NCBI GenBank assembly: GCA_027456965.1
Contig: DAIDUA010000053.1
Location: 1 to 40,184, forward strand
DNA length: 40,184 nt
Direction: 5' to 3'
DNA from: Alphaproteobacteria bacterium
GTDB taxonomy: Bacteria > Pseudomonadota > Alphaproteobacteria > Micropepsales > Micropepsaceae
Shown piece after piece: positions 1 through 11,365 of the stretch. The translations under genes and the position numbers were made by a program. The notes under the pieces were generated by a model. It was not told the origin of the DNA, ran no database searches, and worked only from the letters and a program-made list of their open reading frames with translations. Position 1 is the first letter of the stretch. Each line of letters starts with the position of its first letter.

Positions 1-249
1 CTCGGCAGCCAGCCCGAAGCGACGGGCATCGACTGGAATTCCGTGGTGTTCAAGGGGCTCACGATCCGCGGCATCTACGGCCGCATGTTCGGCGAGACCT
101 GGTACAAGCTGACCTCGATGATCCAGAGCGGCATTGACATCGCCCAGATCATCACCCACCGCTTCTCCTACAAGGATTTCCAGAAAGGTTTTGACGTCAT
201 GCGCTCTGGCAATTCGGGGAAAGTCATCCTCGATTGGAGCGAGTTATGA
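1..249 (+). CDS. tdh: L-threonine 3-dehydrogenase, C-terminal fragment (5' end outside window)
   Basis: Open frame from the window edge, ...[36 protein letters not shown]..., resembles the Tdh C-terminus. It overlaps the kbl start by ATGA. Confidence 0.85.
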   Translation, partial: LGSQPEATGIDWNSVVFKGLTIRGIYGRMFGETWYKLTSMIQSGIDIAQIITHRFSYKDFQKGFDVMRSGNSGKVILDWSEL

Positions 250-1436
250 CTACCGCGCTCGACCGTTCGCTGGGCGCCGACCTTGCGGCCATGGAGAAGG
301 CCGGCACGCTGAAGAGCTTCCGCCACATCACCGGCCCGATGGACACCGAAGTCACCATGGCCGAGAAGTCCGGCCGCGTGCTGGTGCTGTCCTCCAACAA
401 CTACCTTGGTCTTGCCGACCATCCGGAAGTCGTTGCCGCGGGCAAGAAGGCGCTCGACGAATATGGCGCCGGTACGGCTTCGGTGCGCTTCATCTGCGGC
501 ACGTTTTCCATCCACGACGAGATCGAGAAGGTCCTCGCTCGTTTGTCGCATACGGAAGGTGCGCTCACTTATGTTTCCTGCTGGACGGCCAATACCGGGC
601 TGATCCCGGCCGTCGCCGGCGCGGACGATGCGCTGGTGTCCGACGAACTCAACCACGCCTCGCTGATCGACGGCTGCCGCGGCGCCAAGGCCAGGCGGCT
701 CGTCTACAAGCATTCCGACATGAAGGACCTTGAGGCGAAGCTTGCCGAGGTGAAGGGCGCGCGGCGCGTCTTTATCGTCACCGACGGCGTGTTCAGCATG
801 GAAGGCGATGTTGCCCGCCTGCCGGAGATCATCGCCCTGGCGCGAAAATTCGACGCCTCGACCATCCTCGATGACTCGCATGGCGTTGGCGTCATGGGCA
901 AACACGGCCGCGGGACCGCCGAGCATTTCGGCGTGGAAGGCGAGGTCGACATCATCACCGGCACGCTTGGCAAGGCGCTCGGCGGCGCGGCGGGCGGCTA
1001 TGTCGCCGGGTCGAAGACGCTGGTGAACTATCTGCAGCAGGTTTCGCGCCCGCAATTGTTTTCCAACGCCCTGCCGGCGACCATCGCCGCCAGCGCCATG
1101 AAGGCCATCGAAGTCCTGGAGCGCGAGCCGGGCCGGGTCGAGCGGCTGCACGCCATCACCAGGAAGGTGCGCGACGGGCTGAAGGCGCGCGGTTTCAAGC
1201 CGCTTGAAGGCGAATCGGCCATTGTGCCCATCATCGTCGGCGACACGGCCTTCGCCATCCGCATGAGTCGGGAGCTGCTGGCGGAGGGCATCTTCATTAC
1301 GGGCTTCGGCTATCCGGTGGTGCCGGAAGGAACCGCCCGTCTGCGTATCCAGATGTGCGCCGCGCTGACCGACGAGCAGATCGACTTCGCGCTGGCCACC
1401 TTCGAGAAGGTCGGCAAAAGGCTCGGCGTCGTTTGA
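246..1436 (+). CDS. kbl: 2-amino-3-ketobutyrate CoA ligase (glycine C-acetyltransferase)
   Basis: PLP-dependent alpha-oxoamine synthase sequence: [47 protein letters not shown]. Start taken at the ATG at 246, overlapping the tdh stop. Confidence 0.93.
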   Translation: MTTALDRSLGADLAAMEKAGTLKSFRHITGPMDTEVTMAEKSGRVLVLSSNNYLGLADHPEVVAAGKKALDEYGAGTASVRFICGTFSIHDEIEKVLARLSHTEGALTYVSCWTANTGLIPAVAGADDALVSDELNHASLIDGCRGAKARRLVYKHSDMKDLEAKLAEVKGARRVFIVTDGVFSMEGDVARLPEIIALARKFDASTILDDSHGVGVMGKHGRGTAEHFGVEGEVDIITGTLGKALGGAAGGYVAGSKTLVNYLQQVSRPQLFSNALPATIAASAMKAIEVLEREPGRVERLHAITRKVRDGLKARGFKPLEGESAIVPIIVGDTAFAIRMSRELLAEGIFITGFGYPVVPEGTARLRIQMCAALTDEQIDFALATFEKVGKRLGVV

Positions 1437-1504
1437 AGCGCGTTGCGGGGCAGGGCGCACTTTGCTAAGCACGACGTCTGGAATTTCCGGAGCTTGCACG
1501 CGCC

Positions 1505-2299
1505 ATGGTCCAATTCACTTTGCCCAAAGGCAGCAAACCCAAGAAGGGCAAGGTGTGGGAAGCTCCCAAGGCCGCGAATGGCAAAAAAGCCAAACGTACC
1601 AAGGAGTTCCGGGTTTATCGTTACGATCCGGTTGAAGGCGGAAACCCGCGCATCGACACCTATGAGGTCGACCTGAGCAGCTGCGGACCGATGGTCCTGG
1701 ACGCGCTGATCAAGATCAAGAACGAGATCGATCCGACACTGACCTTCCGTCGCTCTTGCCGCGAAGGCGTCTGTGGGTCCTGCGCCATGAATATTGCCGG
1801 CGGCAACACGCTGGCCTGCACGAAGGCCATCACGGACGTGTCCGGACCGGTCGCCGTCTATCCCTTGCCGCACATGCCCGTGGTCAAGGACCTGGTGCCG
1901 GACATGACGCATTTCTATGCGCAATACGCCTCCATCGGGCCGTATCTGCAGACCAAGACGCCGCCGCCGGAAACCGAGTGGAAGCAGTCGCCGGAGGACC
2001 GCGCCAAGCTGGACGGCCTTTACGAGTGTATCTTGTGTGCTTGCTGCTCGACATCGTGCCCGAGCTACTGGTGGAACTCCGACCGCTATCTCGGCCCGGC
2101 GGCGCTGCTGCAGTCCTACCGCTGGCTGGCGGACAGCCGCGACGAAATGACCGGCGAGCGTCTGGACAATCTCGAGGATCCGTTCCGCCTCTATCGCTGC
2201 CACACGATCATGAACTGCGCGAATGCTTGTCCGAAGGGCCTGAACCCCGCCAAGGCCATCGGCGAGATCAAGCAGATGATGGTCAAACGCAGCGTGTGA
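1505..2299 (+). CDS. sdhB: Succinate dehydrogenase iron-sulfur subunit
   Basis: [17 protein letters not shown] 2Fe-2S motif, [17 protein letters not shown] and [11 protein letters not shown] cluster motifs. Confidence 0.95.
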   Translation: MVQFTLPKGSKPKKGKVWEAPKAANGKKAKRTKEFRVYRYDPVEGGNPRIDTYEVDLSSCGPMVLDALIKIKNEIDPTLTFRRSCREGVCGSCAMNIAGGNTLACTKAITDVSGPVAVYPLPHMPVVKDLVPDMTHFYAQYASIGPYLQTKTPPPETEWKQSPEDRAKLDGLYECILCACCSTSCPSYWWNSDRYLGPAALLQSYRWLADSRDEMTGERLDNLEDPFRLYRCHTIMNCANACPKGLNPAKAIGEIKQMMVKRSV

Positions 2300-2314
2300 C
2301 GCGGTCTTCCTGGC

Positions 2315-3241
2315 TCACCGCGGTTTGGCGGGACGCGATTGCGTGCGCGGCCGAGGCGTCTGCGGCGACTCTATGAAGCGGTAGAATTCCTGTTCGGCTT
2401 GCGTGACGTACCGCTCCTTGTGCCTGAGCGCGAAGAACTGTCGCTTCGGCAAGGCGAGGTTGAGCGCTACGAGCGTGCCCGATTTGAGCGGCACGGCGAC
2501 CACCAGCTTGGAGAGCAGTGCGGCTCCGGCGCCGTCCAATACCGCGGCTCGAACCGCCTCGTTCGACGGCAGTTCGAGGACTATGTCGAGTTCCGGCACT
2601 GCGATGCCGAGTCCGGACATGGCCGCCTCGAAGAGGATACGCGTTCCCGAACCCTGCTCCCGGGACACCCACCGCAGGCGCTTGATGTCGGCGGGCTGTA
2701 TCGCGCGCTTCTTCGCCTCCGGCAGAGTCGAGCTGATCACCAGAGCCAGCTCGTCTTCCGCGACCGGCGTTAGCGACAAAGCGGCATCGTCGACGGCAGC
2801 CTCGACGAAACCAAGATCGGCGGCGCCCTCACGGACCATTGTCGTGACGGTTTCGGTGTTGCCGATGGTCAGGCTGACCGTGATACCGGGATGGGTGGCG
2901 CGATAGCGGTGCATCAGCGGCGGCAGCCAGTAATTGCCCACGGTCTGGCTGGCGGCGAGCGCCAGGGAGCCGCGCTTGAGGCCGGCGAGAGCGGCGAGAA
3001 CCGTCTCGGCCGCCGACGCCCTGGCAAGGACGGCGCGCGCCTCGTTGAGGAACAGCCGTCCCGCCTGCGTCAACTCGATCCGGCGTCCGATCCGGTTGAA
3101 CAGCTTGGTCGCATAACGCGCTTCGAGCGCCGCCACCGCCGCGCTCGTCGCCGACTGCGTCAGGTGGAGGTCGCGCGCCGCCTGGGTTACATGCTCGCGT
3201 TCGGCCACCGCCACAAAGATGCGAAGCTGTTCCAGGGTCAT
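2315..3241 (-). CDS. LysR-family transcriptional regulator
   Basis: N-terminal HTH MTLEQLRIFVAVAEREHVTQAARDLHLTQSATSAAVAALE and a LysR substrate-binding domain. Confidence 0.92.
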   Translation of the reverse strand: MTLEQLRIFVAVAEREHVTQAARDLHLTQSATSAAVAALEARYATKLFNRIGRRIELTQAGRLFLNEARAVLARASAAETVLAALAGLKRGSLALAASQTVGNYWLPPLMHRYRATHPGITVSLTIGNTETVTTMVREGAADLGFVEAAVDDAALSLTPVAEDELALVISSTLPEAKKRAIQPADIKRLRWVSREQGSGTRILFEAAMSGLGIAVPELDIVLELPSNEAVRAAVLDGAGAALLSKLVVAVPLKSGTLVALNLALPKRQFFALRHKERYVTQAEQEFYRFIESPQTPRPRTQSRPAKPR

Positions 3242-3251
3242 CGCGATCGAG

Positions 3252-4367
3252 TCACGTCGTCATCCTGACCAGCATCAGACTGAATCCGGCGATGAAAAGA
3301 AAGGCGGCCAGTCCAAGAATGAGTGGTCGCAGGCCCTTCGCGCGCAGCTTGCGGATGTCGGTTTCCAGGCCCATGGCGGCCAGCGCCACCGAAAGCAGAA
3401 AGGTCGTTGCCGCGACGATCCCGGCCTTGATGTCGGTGGGGATGGCGACCACGCTATTGATGCCGACCAAGGCGATGAAGCCAAGCACAAACCATGGCAT
3501 CGGGACGGGCCTCGCCTGGTGGCGGTGCCCGCTTTTGTGCGGGTGGCTGCGGCTCATCAGGCCGAGCGAAATCACCACCGGCGCCAGCATCATCACGCGG
3601 GACAACTTGGCGATCGTGGCGAAATCGCCGGCCTGTTTGCCGTCCTGGTAGGCGGCCGCCACCACCTGGGCGATCTCATGGATCGATGACCCTGCCCACA
3701 GCCCATAGGCGTGTGGCGGCAGATGCAGCCCCCCCTCCACGAGGGGGTAGCAAAACATGGCGACGGAGCCGAACACCGTCACGCACGCGACCGCATAGGC
3801 AACGTCCTCGTCCGGGGCGTCCGTCACGGTGTTGGTCGCGATGACGGCCGATGCTCCGCAGATCGACGTGCCTGCGGCAATCAGTTCCGCAAGCTTGCGA
3901 TCTACGCCGAGCATGCCGCCAAGCCATTTGGTGAAAGCGATGGTGCTGACGAGCGTGATCAGGATCACGGCGATCCCAGTTGCTCCGACCTGAGCCACCT
4001 GTTCGGCCGTCAGTTGCAGCCCAAGAAGGATGATGGCGAGCCGCAGAATCTTGCGCAGCGAGAAGGTGACGCCGGGTCTCGCCCGTGCGGGTGTGCCCAC
4101 GAGGTTGTGGAAGGCGATGCCGATGAGGATGGCGAGGATCATGGGGCTGAGGAGCGAGACGCCAGGTATCTCGCGCAGTGCGAATGATGCGCCGGCGATC
4201 GCCGATGTCAGGAGCACGCCCGGCACAACAGCGCCCCACGGCGCTTTGCGATCAGCCTGCGGCCGATGCAGAGAACGCGCCCCCGCGGAAGGCACATGGG
4301 GTTCGGTTTCAGGTATGATCGTGCTCACGGCTTGCTCCAAGGTTTCGGGCGAGCCGAACCTTCGCAT
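3252..4367 (-). CDS. YeiH/UPF0324-family putative membrane exporter
   Basis: Multi-TM protein with [35 protein letters not shown] and [19 protein letters not shown], characteristic of the YeiH family. Confidence 0.85.
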   Translation of the reverse strand: MRRFGSPETLEQAVSTIIPETEPHVPSAGARSLHRPQADRKAPWGAVVPGVLLTSAIAGASFALREIPGVSLLSPMILAILIGIAFHNLVGTPARARPGVTFSLRKILRLAIILLGLQLTAEQVAQVGATGIAVILITLVSTIAFTKWLGGMLGVDRKLAELIAAGTSICGASAVIATNTVTDAPDEDVAYAVACVTVFGSVAMFCYPLVEGGLHLPPHAYGLWAGSSIHEIAQVVAAAYQDGKQAGDFATIAKLSRVMMLAPVVISLGLMSRSHPHKSGHRHQARPVPMPWFVLGFIALVGINSVVAIPTDIKAGIVAATTFLLSVALAAMGLETDIRKLRAKGLRPLILGLAAFLFIAGFSLMLVRMTT

Positions 4368-4508
4368 CCGTCTATCAATCGATCCAATTCATTATTCTAC
4401 ATAAAGCAATCGAAAAAAACGAACGAATGGTCGGCGGAGGAATACATTGGCACCGGGCGCGACGTCTGCCGCGTGACGCCGGTGCGCTTTGTGCGCAACC
4501 ATGCGACG

Positions 4509-4877
4509 TTAGCAGGCCGCCTGTGCGAGATGCGCAGCCATCGTGTAGTCAGGGCCGATTGCTTGAGGCGTGGACTGGCCCGACAGATCGATGGTCTCGA
4601 GGAAGGAACCGGATTGAGGATCGTATTTGTCCACGGACATGCTCTGGATCGTTCGCGCAGAACAATCGATCTGCACGAGAAACACGATTTCGGGATGATT
4701 TGAGTCATGCCATTTTGTCATGGCCATGCTGCCGTTATGTGCAACCGTGCTAGGTGCGTAATAGAACGTGGTGCCCTGGTAGTCGAAAAATTGCGTCCAG
4801 TCGCTTTGTGCAACAGCCGGCACCGGACCAAAAAACATGACTGCTCCGCATGCGATGCTAAGAACTTGCTTCTTCAT
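4509..4877 (-). CDS. Small secreted protein of unknown function
   Basis: 122 aa with signal peptide MKKQVLSIACGAVMFFGPVPAVAQS; lies 13 nt downstream of the ferritin-like gene. Confidence 0.6.
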   Translation of the reverse strand: MKKQVLSIACGAVMFFGPVPAVAQSDWTQFFDYQGTTFYYAPSTVAHNGSMAMTKWHDSNHPEIVFLVQIDCSARTIQSMSVDKYDPQSGSFLETIDLSGQSTPQAIGPDYTMAAHLAQAAC

Positions 4878-4890
4878 GATAGCCCCCGGT

Positions 4891-5844
4891 TCAAGATCGA
4901 GCAGCTGCGTCGGCAGTCACTCCCGATAGACCAGCGCGGGCCCTGAGCATGCGCCAGAGCAGTGCCTCGGCCAACTGTGTCAGTCTTCCCTGCGGATCTA
5001 CGCCCACGGCTTTTGCCACCATCTGCGTCAACTTCCGGATGTGTCGGCGACGATAGATGCGCAGGGTAGTGTTGTACCCAGCCTTCGCGAAGGCGGTCCG
5101 GACATAGGGTTTGGCGGCTTCCTGACCCGCAGGGACGGTGGCGCAGTAATAGGCGTATGCGAGTTCGTCGTCGTCGGACTCGGTGATGCGGCCAACCGCA
5201 AGCAGCAGCTTCTTCCAGAAGGGGAGGTCGGGTTCGTCCTGTCTATGAAGCATCTCGAAGAACAGCTTGTAGTGTCGGAATTCATCGGCGGCGATCCGTC
5301 CGGCGATCTCTTCTAGGACTGGTTCGCTGGTGGCGTCCTTGATAGCGGAGTAATAGGAGGATGTGCCGCTTTCCACCACGCAACGCGCGATCATTTCGCC
5401 GCGTCGCGAGCCGCGCACCGACATTTCGTCCATGCTGGCGAAATGTGCCGGCCGGTAGCCTTTGTGGAACCGTGCGAATGTCTCGTCCAACCTGAAGCTG
5501 GGGTCTGCCATTTCCGCCCAACGGCCAAGAGACCTGCCATGCTGGCCTTCTTCTCGCCCCCATTCTTCGATGGAAGCGAGCGTCTCGGGCCCTGCATCCT
5601 TGAAGATGCGCTTGAGGTAGGCGACGTAATCGGGCGCGTTGAATTCGACAAGGGCGGCGGCTTTGATGGCGGCCAGCATCCATGGTTCGACTTTCGCGGC
5701 ATCGAACTTCGCCCAGTCGATATCGTCCAGGCTCCAGCCTTGTTTGTACAGTTTGCCGTCGGGCATCGTTGCGTCCGTTATAGTCTTTTGCAGTGCGGCA
5801 TATCTCTTATACCAAACAGGTGCGCTGTTTAGGAACCTCTGCAC
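4891..5844 (-). CDS. Ferritin-like (diiron carboxylate) protein, acyl-ACP-desaturase-like
   Basis: Helical protein with paired diiron-type motifs: EEWGREEGQHGRSL (ExxH) and AADEFRHYKLF (DExxH). Confidence 0.65.
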   Translation of the reverse strand: MQRFLNSAPVWYKRYAALQKTITDATMPDGKLYKQGWSLDDIDWAKFDAAKVEPWMLAAIKAAALVEFNAPDYVAYLKRIFKDAGPETLASIEEWGREEGQHGRSLGRWAEMADPSFRLDETFARFHKGYRPAHFASMDEMSVRGSRRGEMIARCVVESGTSSYYSAIKDATSEPVLEEIAGRIAADEFRHYKLFFEMLHRQDEPDLPFWKKLLLAVGRITESDDDELAYAYYCATVPAGQEAAKPYVRTAFAKAGYNTTLRIYRRRHIRKLTQMVAKAVGVDPQGRLTQLAEALLWRMLRARAGLSGVTADAAARS

Positions 5845-6036
5845 CGCATTTCCGCTGATTTATAACCACAAGAAAAACACGAGAATACACTGACAACATC
5901 CGCTATTATCCGCGTCCGAGCGTCTGTTTGGGGCAGGCGTCTGGCTGCCCGTGGGTTCGAAAGCCGCCCGTCTCGCGTTGAGGAAACGGGACTTCGAGCA
6001 TTGGCCTGACCGGCCATTCACGAAAGGGACCTTCAT

Positions 6037-6504
6037 ATGAAAACACAAATTAGGCTAGCTGCACTCGCGACCGTGTTCACCTTCTCGGGAGCCATGGCAC
6101 TCGCGCAGGGCACGATGAGCGGACCGATGAACGACAATTCGCTCGTTCCAGGTGCTGCGCCGCAGAGCGCTTTGCCAAGCATTCCAGTTGGGAACCACTA
6201 TGTTTGCTACCCGGTGAAAGGGGCCCAATTCAAGCCGCGCACGGCGACGTTTCGCGATCAGTTCGGGGCATGGACGGTGACCGTGATCGGAATCACACGC
6301 CTTTGCGCACCGGCCGAGAAGCGGGCCGACGGCAAAGTCTATGAGATGGTGAACAAAGGCCTGCACCTGACCTGCTATACGATCCGCTATCAGGGAGGGG
6401 CATTACCGCCGGTCATGACCAACGATCAGTTCGGGCCGCAGAAACTTACACTCGCGCCCGCCACGGAAGTATGCCTGCCGGCAGGAAAGGCACCGATCCG
6501 CTGA
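6037..6504 (+). CDS. Secreted protein with duplicated Cys/DQFG module, function unknown
   Basis: Signal peptide MKTQIRLAALATVFTFSGAMALAQ; two aligned modules HYVCYPVK...DQFG...RLCAPAEK and HLTCYTIR...DQFG...EVCLPAGK. Confidence 0.7.
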   Translation: MKTQIRLAALATVFTFSGAMALAQGTMSGPMNDNSLVPGAAPQSALPSIPVGNHYVCYPVKGAQFKPRTATFRDQFGAWTVTVIGITRLCAPAEKRADGKVYEMVNKGLHLTCYTIRYQGGALPPVMTNDQFGPQKLTLAPATEVCLPAGKAPIR

Positions 6505-6518
6505 GTGACTGACGTATT

Positions 6519-6552
6519 GCGGCTTCGCGGTCCCTTAGGGTCGCGGAGCCGC
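6519..6552. terminator. Hairpin between convergent genes, possible bidirectional terminator
   Basis: GCGGCTTCGCG ... CCC TTA GGG ... CGCGGAGCCGC: 11-bp stem with one G-T wobble plus an inner CCC/GGG, between the 3' ends of the 6037 gene and atpC. No clear T-run. Confidence 0.55.
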
Positions 6553-6556
6553 TCCG

Positions 6557-6955
6557 TTACAACGCCGCGCGCACGCCTTTCAGATAGTCCAGTCTCTCCT
6601 GGGCTTTTGCGCGTTCGTCATCGTTCTTCGCCAGCGTAACATCTTCTTCGGTATTCTTGATCCGCTGGTCGAGCGCGGTGGGATCCATCTCGGCAACAGG
6701 TACAGATTCTTCCGCCAGAACGGTCAGTTTGCTGGGCGAGATTTCCACGAAGCCGCCGATCACATAGAAACGCTTGTCGCCATTGGTGCCGCCTTTCACG
6801 TCGATCACGCCCGGCCTCAGCGTGGAGATCAGCGGCATGTGGCCGGCCATCACGCCCATGTCGCCTTCCGTACCGGGAACGGTGACCATCTCGGCCTCTT
6901 CTGAGAGAAGCAGCCGCTCGGGCGAGACGAGGTCGAAGGCGATTTTGTCGGTCAT
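6557..6955 (-). CDS. atpC: F1 ATP synthase epsilon subunit
   Basis: FDLVSPERLLLSEEAEMVTVPGTEGDMGVMAGHMPLISTLRPG. Confidence 0.95.
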   Translation of the reverse strand: MTDKIAFDLVSPERLLLSEEAEMVTVPGTEGDMGVMAGHMPLISTLRPGVIDVKGGTNGDKRFYVIGGFVEISPSKLTVLAEESVPVAEMDPTALDQRIKNTEEDVTLAKNDDERAKAQERLDYLKGVRAAL

Positions 6956-6958
6956 CGA

Positions 6959-8428
<1,470 letters not shown>

Positions 8429-8839
8429 TCAGACGACAGTGAGCGTGACAGGCACGTTGCCGCGCGTCGCTCTCGAGTAGGGGCATATCTGGTGGGATTC
8501 AGCGAGCAACGCCTCGACCTTGGCCTTGTCGGCACCGGGAACGTGAAGTGTGATGTCGACCTTGAGCGCGAAGCTGATCTCGTCCTTATCGAGCGTCACT
8601 TGCACGCCGACCTCTGCCTGCGCCGGGTCAATGCCGTGCTTGCGGCCCAGCGCAATCACCGCCTGATTGAAGCAGGCCGAATAGCCGAGAGCGAACAGCT
8701 GCTCGGGATTATGGCCGTCACCGGCGCCTCCCAGCTCCTTGGGGAAGGACATCGAGAGCGCTAGCGCGCCGCCGTCGAGATGGGCGCGGCCCTGACGGCC
8801 GCCCTTACTCGTTGCTTTTGTAATGTACGCCATGGTCAA
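8429..8839 (-). CDS. Ohr/OsmC-family organic hydroperoxide resistance protein
   Basis: Both conserved cysteines in Ohr context (ALGYSACFNQAV and HQICPYSRATRGN). Lies between atpG and atpD. Confidence 0.9.
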   Translation of the reverse strand: MTMAYITKATSKGGRQGRAHLDGGALALSMSFPKELGGAGDGHNPEQLFALGYSACFNQAVIALGRKHGIDPAQAEVGVQVTLDKDEISFALKVDITLHVPGADKAKVEALLAESHQICPYSRATRGNVPVTLTVV

Positions 8840-8849
8840 TTCTCCGGGT

Positions 8850-9725
8850 TCACAGGGCTTCCGCGCCCGAGATGATTTCGATCAGTTCCTTGGTGATCTG
8901 CGCCTGCCGCGTGCGGTTGTAGATCAGCGTCAACTTGTCGATCACTTCGCCGGCGTTGCGTGTTGCGCCGTCCATGGCCGTCATCTTCGCGCCGAACTCG
9001 CCGGCGACGTTCTCCAGCAGCGCGTGAAAAATCTGGACACTGACGTTGCGCGGCAGCAGATCGGCCAGGATTTCCGTTTCGTCGGGTTCGTATTCATAGA
9101 CCGTTCCATTCACCGCAGCCGGGGTTTGCTGAATAGGGGCTGGGATAAGCTGATGCGCGGTAGGTATCTGGCTTATGATCGACTTGAAACGGGAATAGAT
9201 AACGGTCGCCACGTCGAAGGCGCCTTCATCGAACATCTGTAGCACGCGCCTGCCGACGGCCTGTGCGTTGACAAAGCCGACGCGCTTGACAGCGGTGAAT
9301 TCGACCGTGTCGACGATCATGTGGCCGTATTGGCGCTTCAACTGATCGCGCCCCTTGCGACCGACGCACAGGATCGTCACCCTTTTTCCGCGCGCCGTCA
9401 GCTCCTCAATTTTCAGCTTGGCCAGCCGCACTATGTTGGTATTGAAGCCGCCGCACAGCCCGCGATCTGCGGTCGCAACGATGAGCAGATGCGTGTCGTC
9501 CTTGCCCGTGCCGCGCAGCAACCTGGGAGCGCCGGGATTGTCCTTCAATCCTCCCGCGAGGCTGGCGATCACCGCGGCCATCTTCTCGGCATAGGGGCGC
9601 GCGGCAACGGCGGCGTCCAGCGCGCGGCGAAACTTTGAGGCCGCCACCATCTGTTGGGCCTTGGTGATTTTGCGCGTCGCCTTGACCGAGGCGATACGGT
9701 TGCGGAGTGATTTCAGGCTCGCCAT
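8850..9725 (-). CDS. atpG: F1 ATP synthase gamma subunit
   Basis: [53 protein letters not shown]-terminal [27 protein letters not shown]. Confidence 0.96.
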   Translation of the reverse strand: MASLKSLRNRIASVKATRKITKAQQMVAASKFRRALDAAVAARPYAEKMAAVIASLAGGLKDNPGAPRLLRGTGKDDTHLLIVATADRGLCGGFNTNIVRLAKLKIEELTARGKRVTILCVGRKGRDQLKRQYGHMIVDTVEFTAVKRVGFVNAQAVGRRVLQMFDEGAFDVATVIYSRFKSIISQIPTAHQLIPAPIQQTPAAVNGTVYEYEPDETEILADLLPRNVSVQIFHALLENVAGEFGAKMTAMDGATRNAGEVIDKLTLIYNRTRQAQITKELIEIISGAEAL

Positions 9726-11257
9726 TACGCGAAGGCTTTCACGAATTCGTCCAGGATCGACTTCAGCTTGGTTTCGATTTCCGGCGTCAGCACGTTGCCG
9801 GAGCGGATGGCGTCGAGCACGTCTCTGTACTTGGTGCGCATCAGCTGCAGCAGGCCGGCCTCGAAGCGGCCGACATTGGCGACGGTCAGCTTGTCGAGAT
9901 AGCCGCGCATGCCGGCAAACAGTGAGATTACCTGTTCCTCAACCGGCATCGGCGTGAACTGCGGCTGCTTCAGCAGTTCGGTAAGCCGCGCGCCGCGATT
10001 GAGCAGGCGTTGGGTGGACGCGTCGAGGTCGGAGCCGAACTGGGCGAACGCCGCCATTTCACGGTATTGCGCGAGGTCCAGCTTGATCGAACCCGAGACC
10101 TGCTTCATCGCTTTCACCTGCGCGCTCGACCCCACGCGGCTGACCGAGATGCCGACGTTCACCGCCGGGCGGATGCCCTGGTAGAACAGTTCGGTCTCCA
10201 GGAATATCTGCCCGTCGGTGATCGAGATCACGTTGGTCGGAATGTACGCCGACACATCGTTGGCTTGGGTCTCAATGACGGGCAGGGCGGTCAGTGAGCC
10301 GCTGCCGAAATCGGGATTGAGCTTCGCGGCGCGTTCCAGCAACCGGGAATGCAGATAGAATACGTCGCCCGGATAGGCTTCGCGCCCTGGCGGACGGCGC
10401 AGCAGCAGCGACATCTGGCGATAGGCGACGGCCTGCTTCGACAGATCATCATAGATGATGAGTGCGTGCATGCCGTTGTCACGGAACCATTCACCCATGG
10501 CGCAGCCTGCAAACGGCGCCAGGAACTGCAGTGGCGCGGGTTCGGAGGCGGTGGCAGCGACGACTGTCGTGTATTCCATCGCGCCAGCGTCTTCGAGGGT
10601 CTTGACGATCTGCGCCACCGTGGAGCGTTTCTGGCCGATAGCGACATAGATGCAATAGAGCTTCTTCTTCTCGTCACCGCTGGCGTTGATGTTCTTCTGG
10701 TTGATGATCGTGTCGACGATGATGGCTGTTTTGCCGGTCTGGCGATAGCCGATGATAAACTCGCGCTGGCCACGGCCAATCGGGATCAACGCGTCGATGG
10801 CCTTGATGCCGGTCTGCATCGGCTCGTTCACAGAGCGGCGCGGAATAATGCCGGGTGCCTTGACGTCCACGCGACGACGTTCGGCGACATTCGTGATCTC
10901 GCCTTTGCCGTCGATGGGTTGGCCAAGCGGATCGACGACACGGCCGAGCAATCACTTGCCGACCGGCACGTCGACGATGGCGCCGGTGCGCTTGCAGATT
11001 TCGCCTTCGCCTATGCTGACGTCGGACCCGAAGATCACCACGCCGACATTGTCGGTCTCGAGGTTCAGGGCCATACCCTTGATGCCGCCCGGGAACTCGA
11101 CCATCTCGCCTGCCTGGACGTTGTCGAGCCCGTATACGCGTGCGATGCCGTCGCCGACGCTCAGCACTTGGCCGACTTCGCTGACTTCGGCTTCGGCGCC
11201 GAAATTTTGGATCTCGCGTTTCAGAATGGCGGAGATTTCGGCCGGTTGGATATTCAT
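9725..11257 (-). pseudogene. atpA: F1 ATP synthase alpha subunit, interrupted by one in-frame TGA (10952-10954)
   Basis: N-part (10952..11257) ends ...[13 protein letters not shown]; the next codon in the same frame begins [17 protein letters not shown]... and continues intact to ...[11 protein letters not shown] (9725). No frameshift is needed. Confidence 0.9.
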
Positions 11258-11365
11258 GTCGCTACTTCCTTCGTTCCATCACGTTCCGTCATCCTGCAAG
11301 ACAGGCTTGACGCTTGAGCCAACTCGTCGTGCGGCGTCTGAAGACGCCACGCACGACATACGAAT

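Noticed and set aside
168-1499. 443-aa minus-strand ORF antisense to kbl
   Set aside because: The kbl frame is unambiguous; the antisense product has no recognisable domain and reflects codon bias.
9725-11257. Genome-wide TGA recoding or selenocysteine as the explanation for the atpA stop
   Set aside because: Many genes here end in TGA (e.g. kbl, sdhB, Ntn-hydrolase), and I recognise no SECIS-like hairpin or AtpA selenocysteine precedent. Error or point mutation is simpler.
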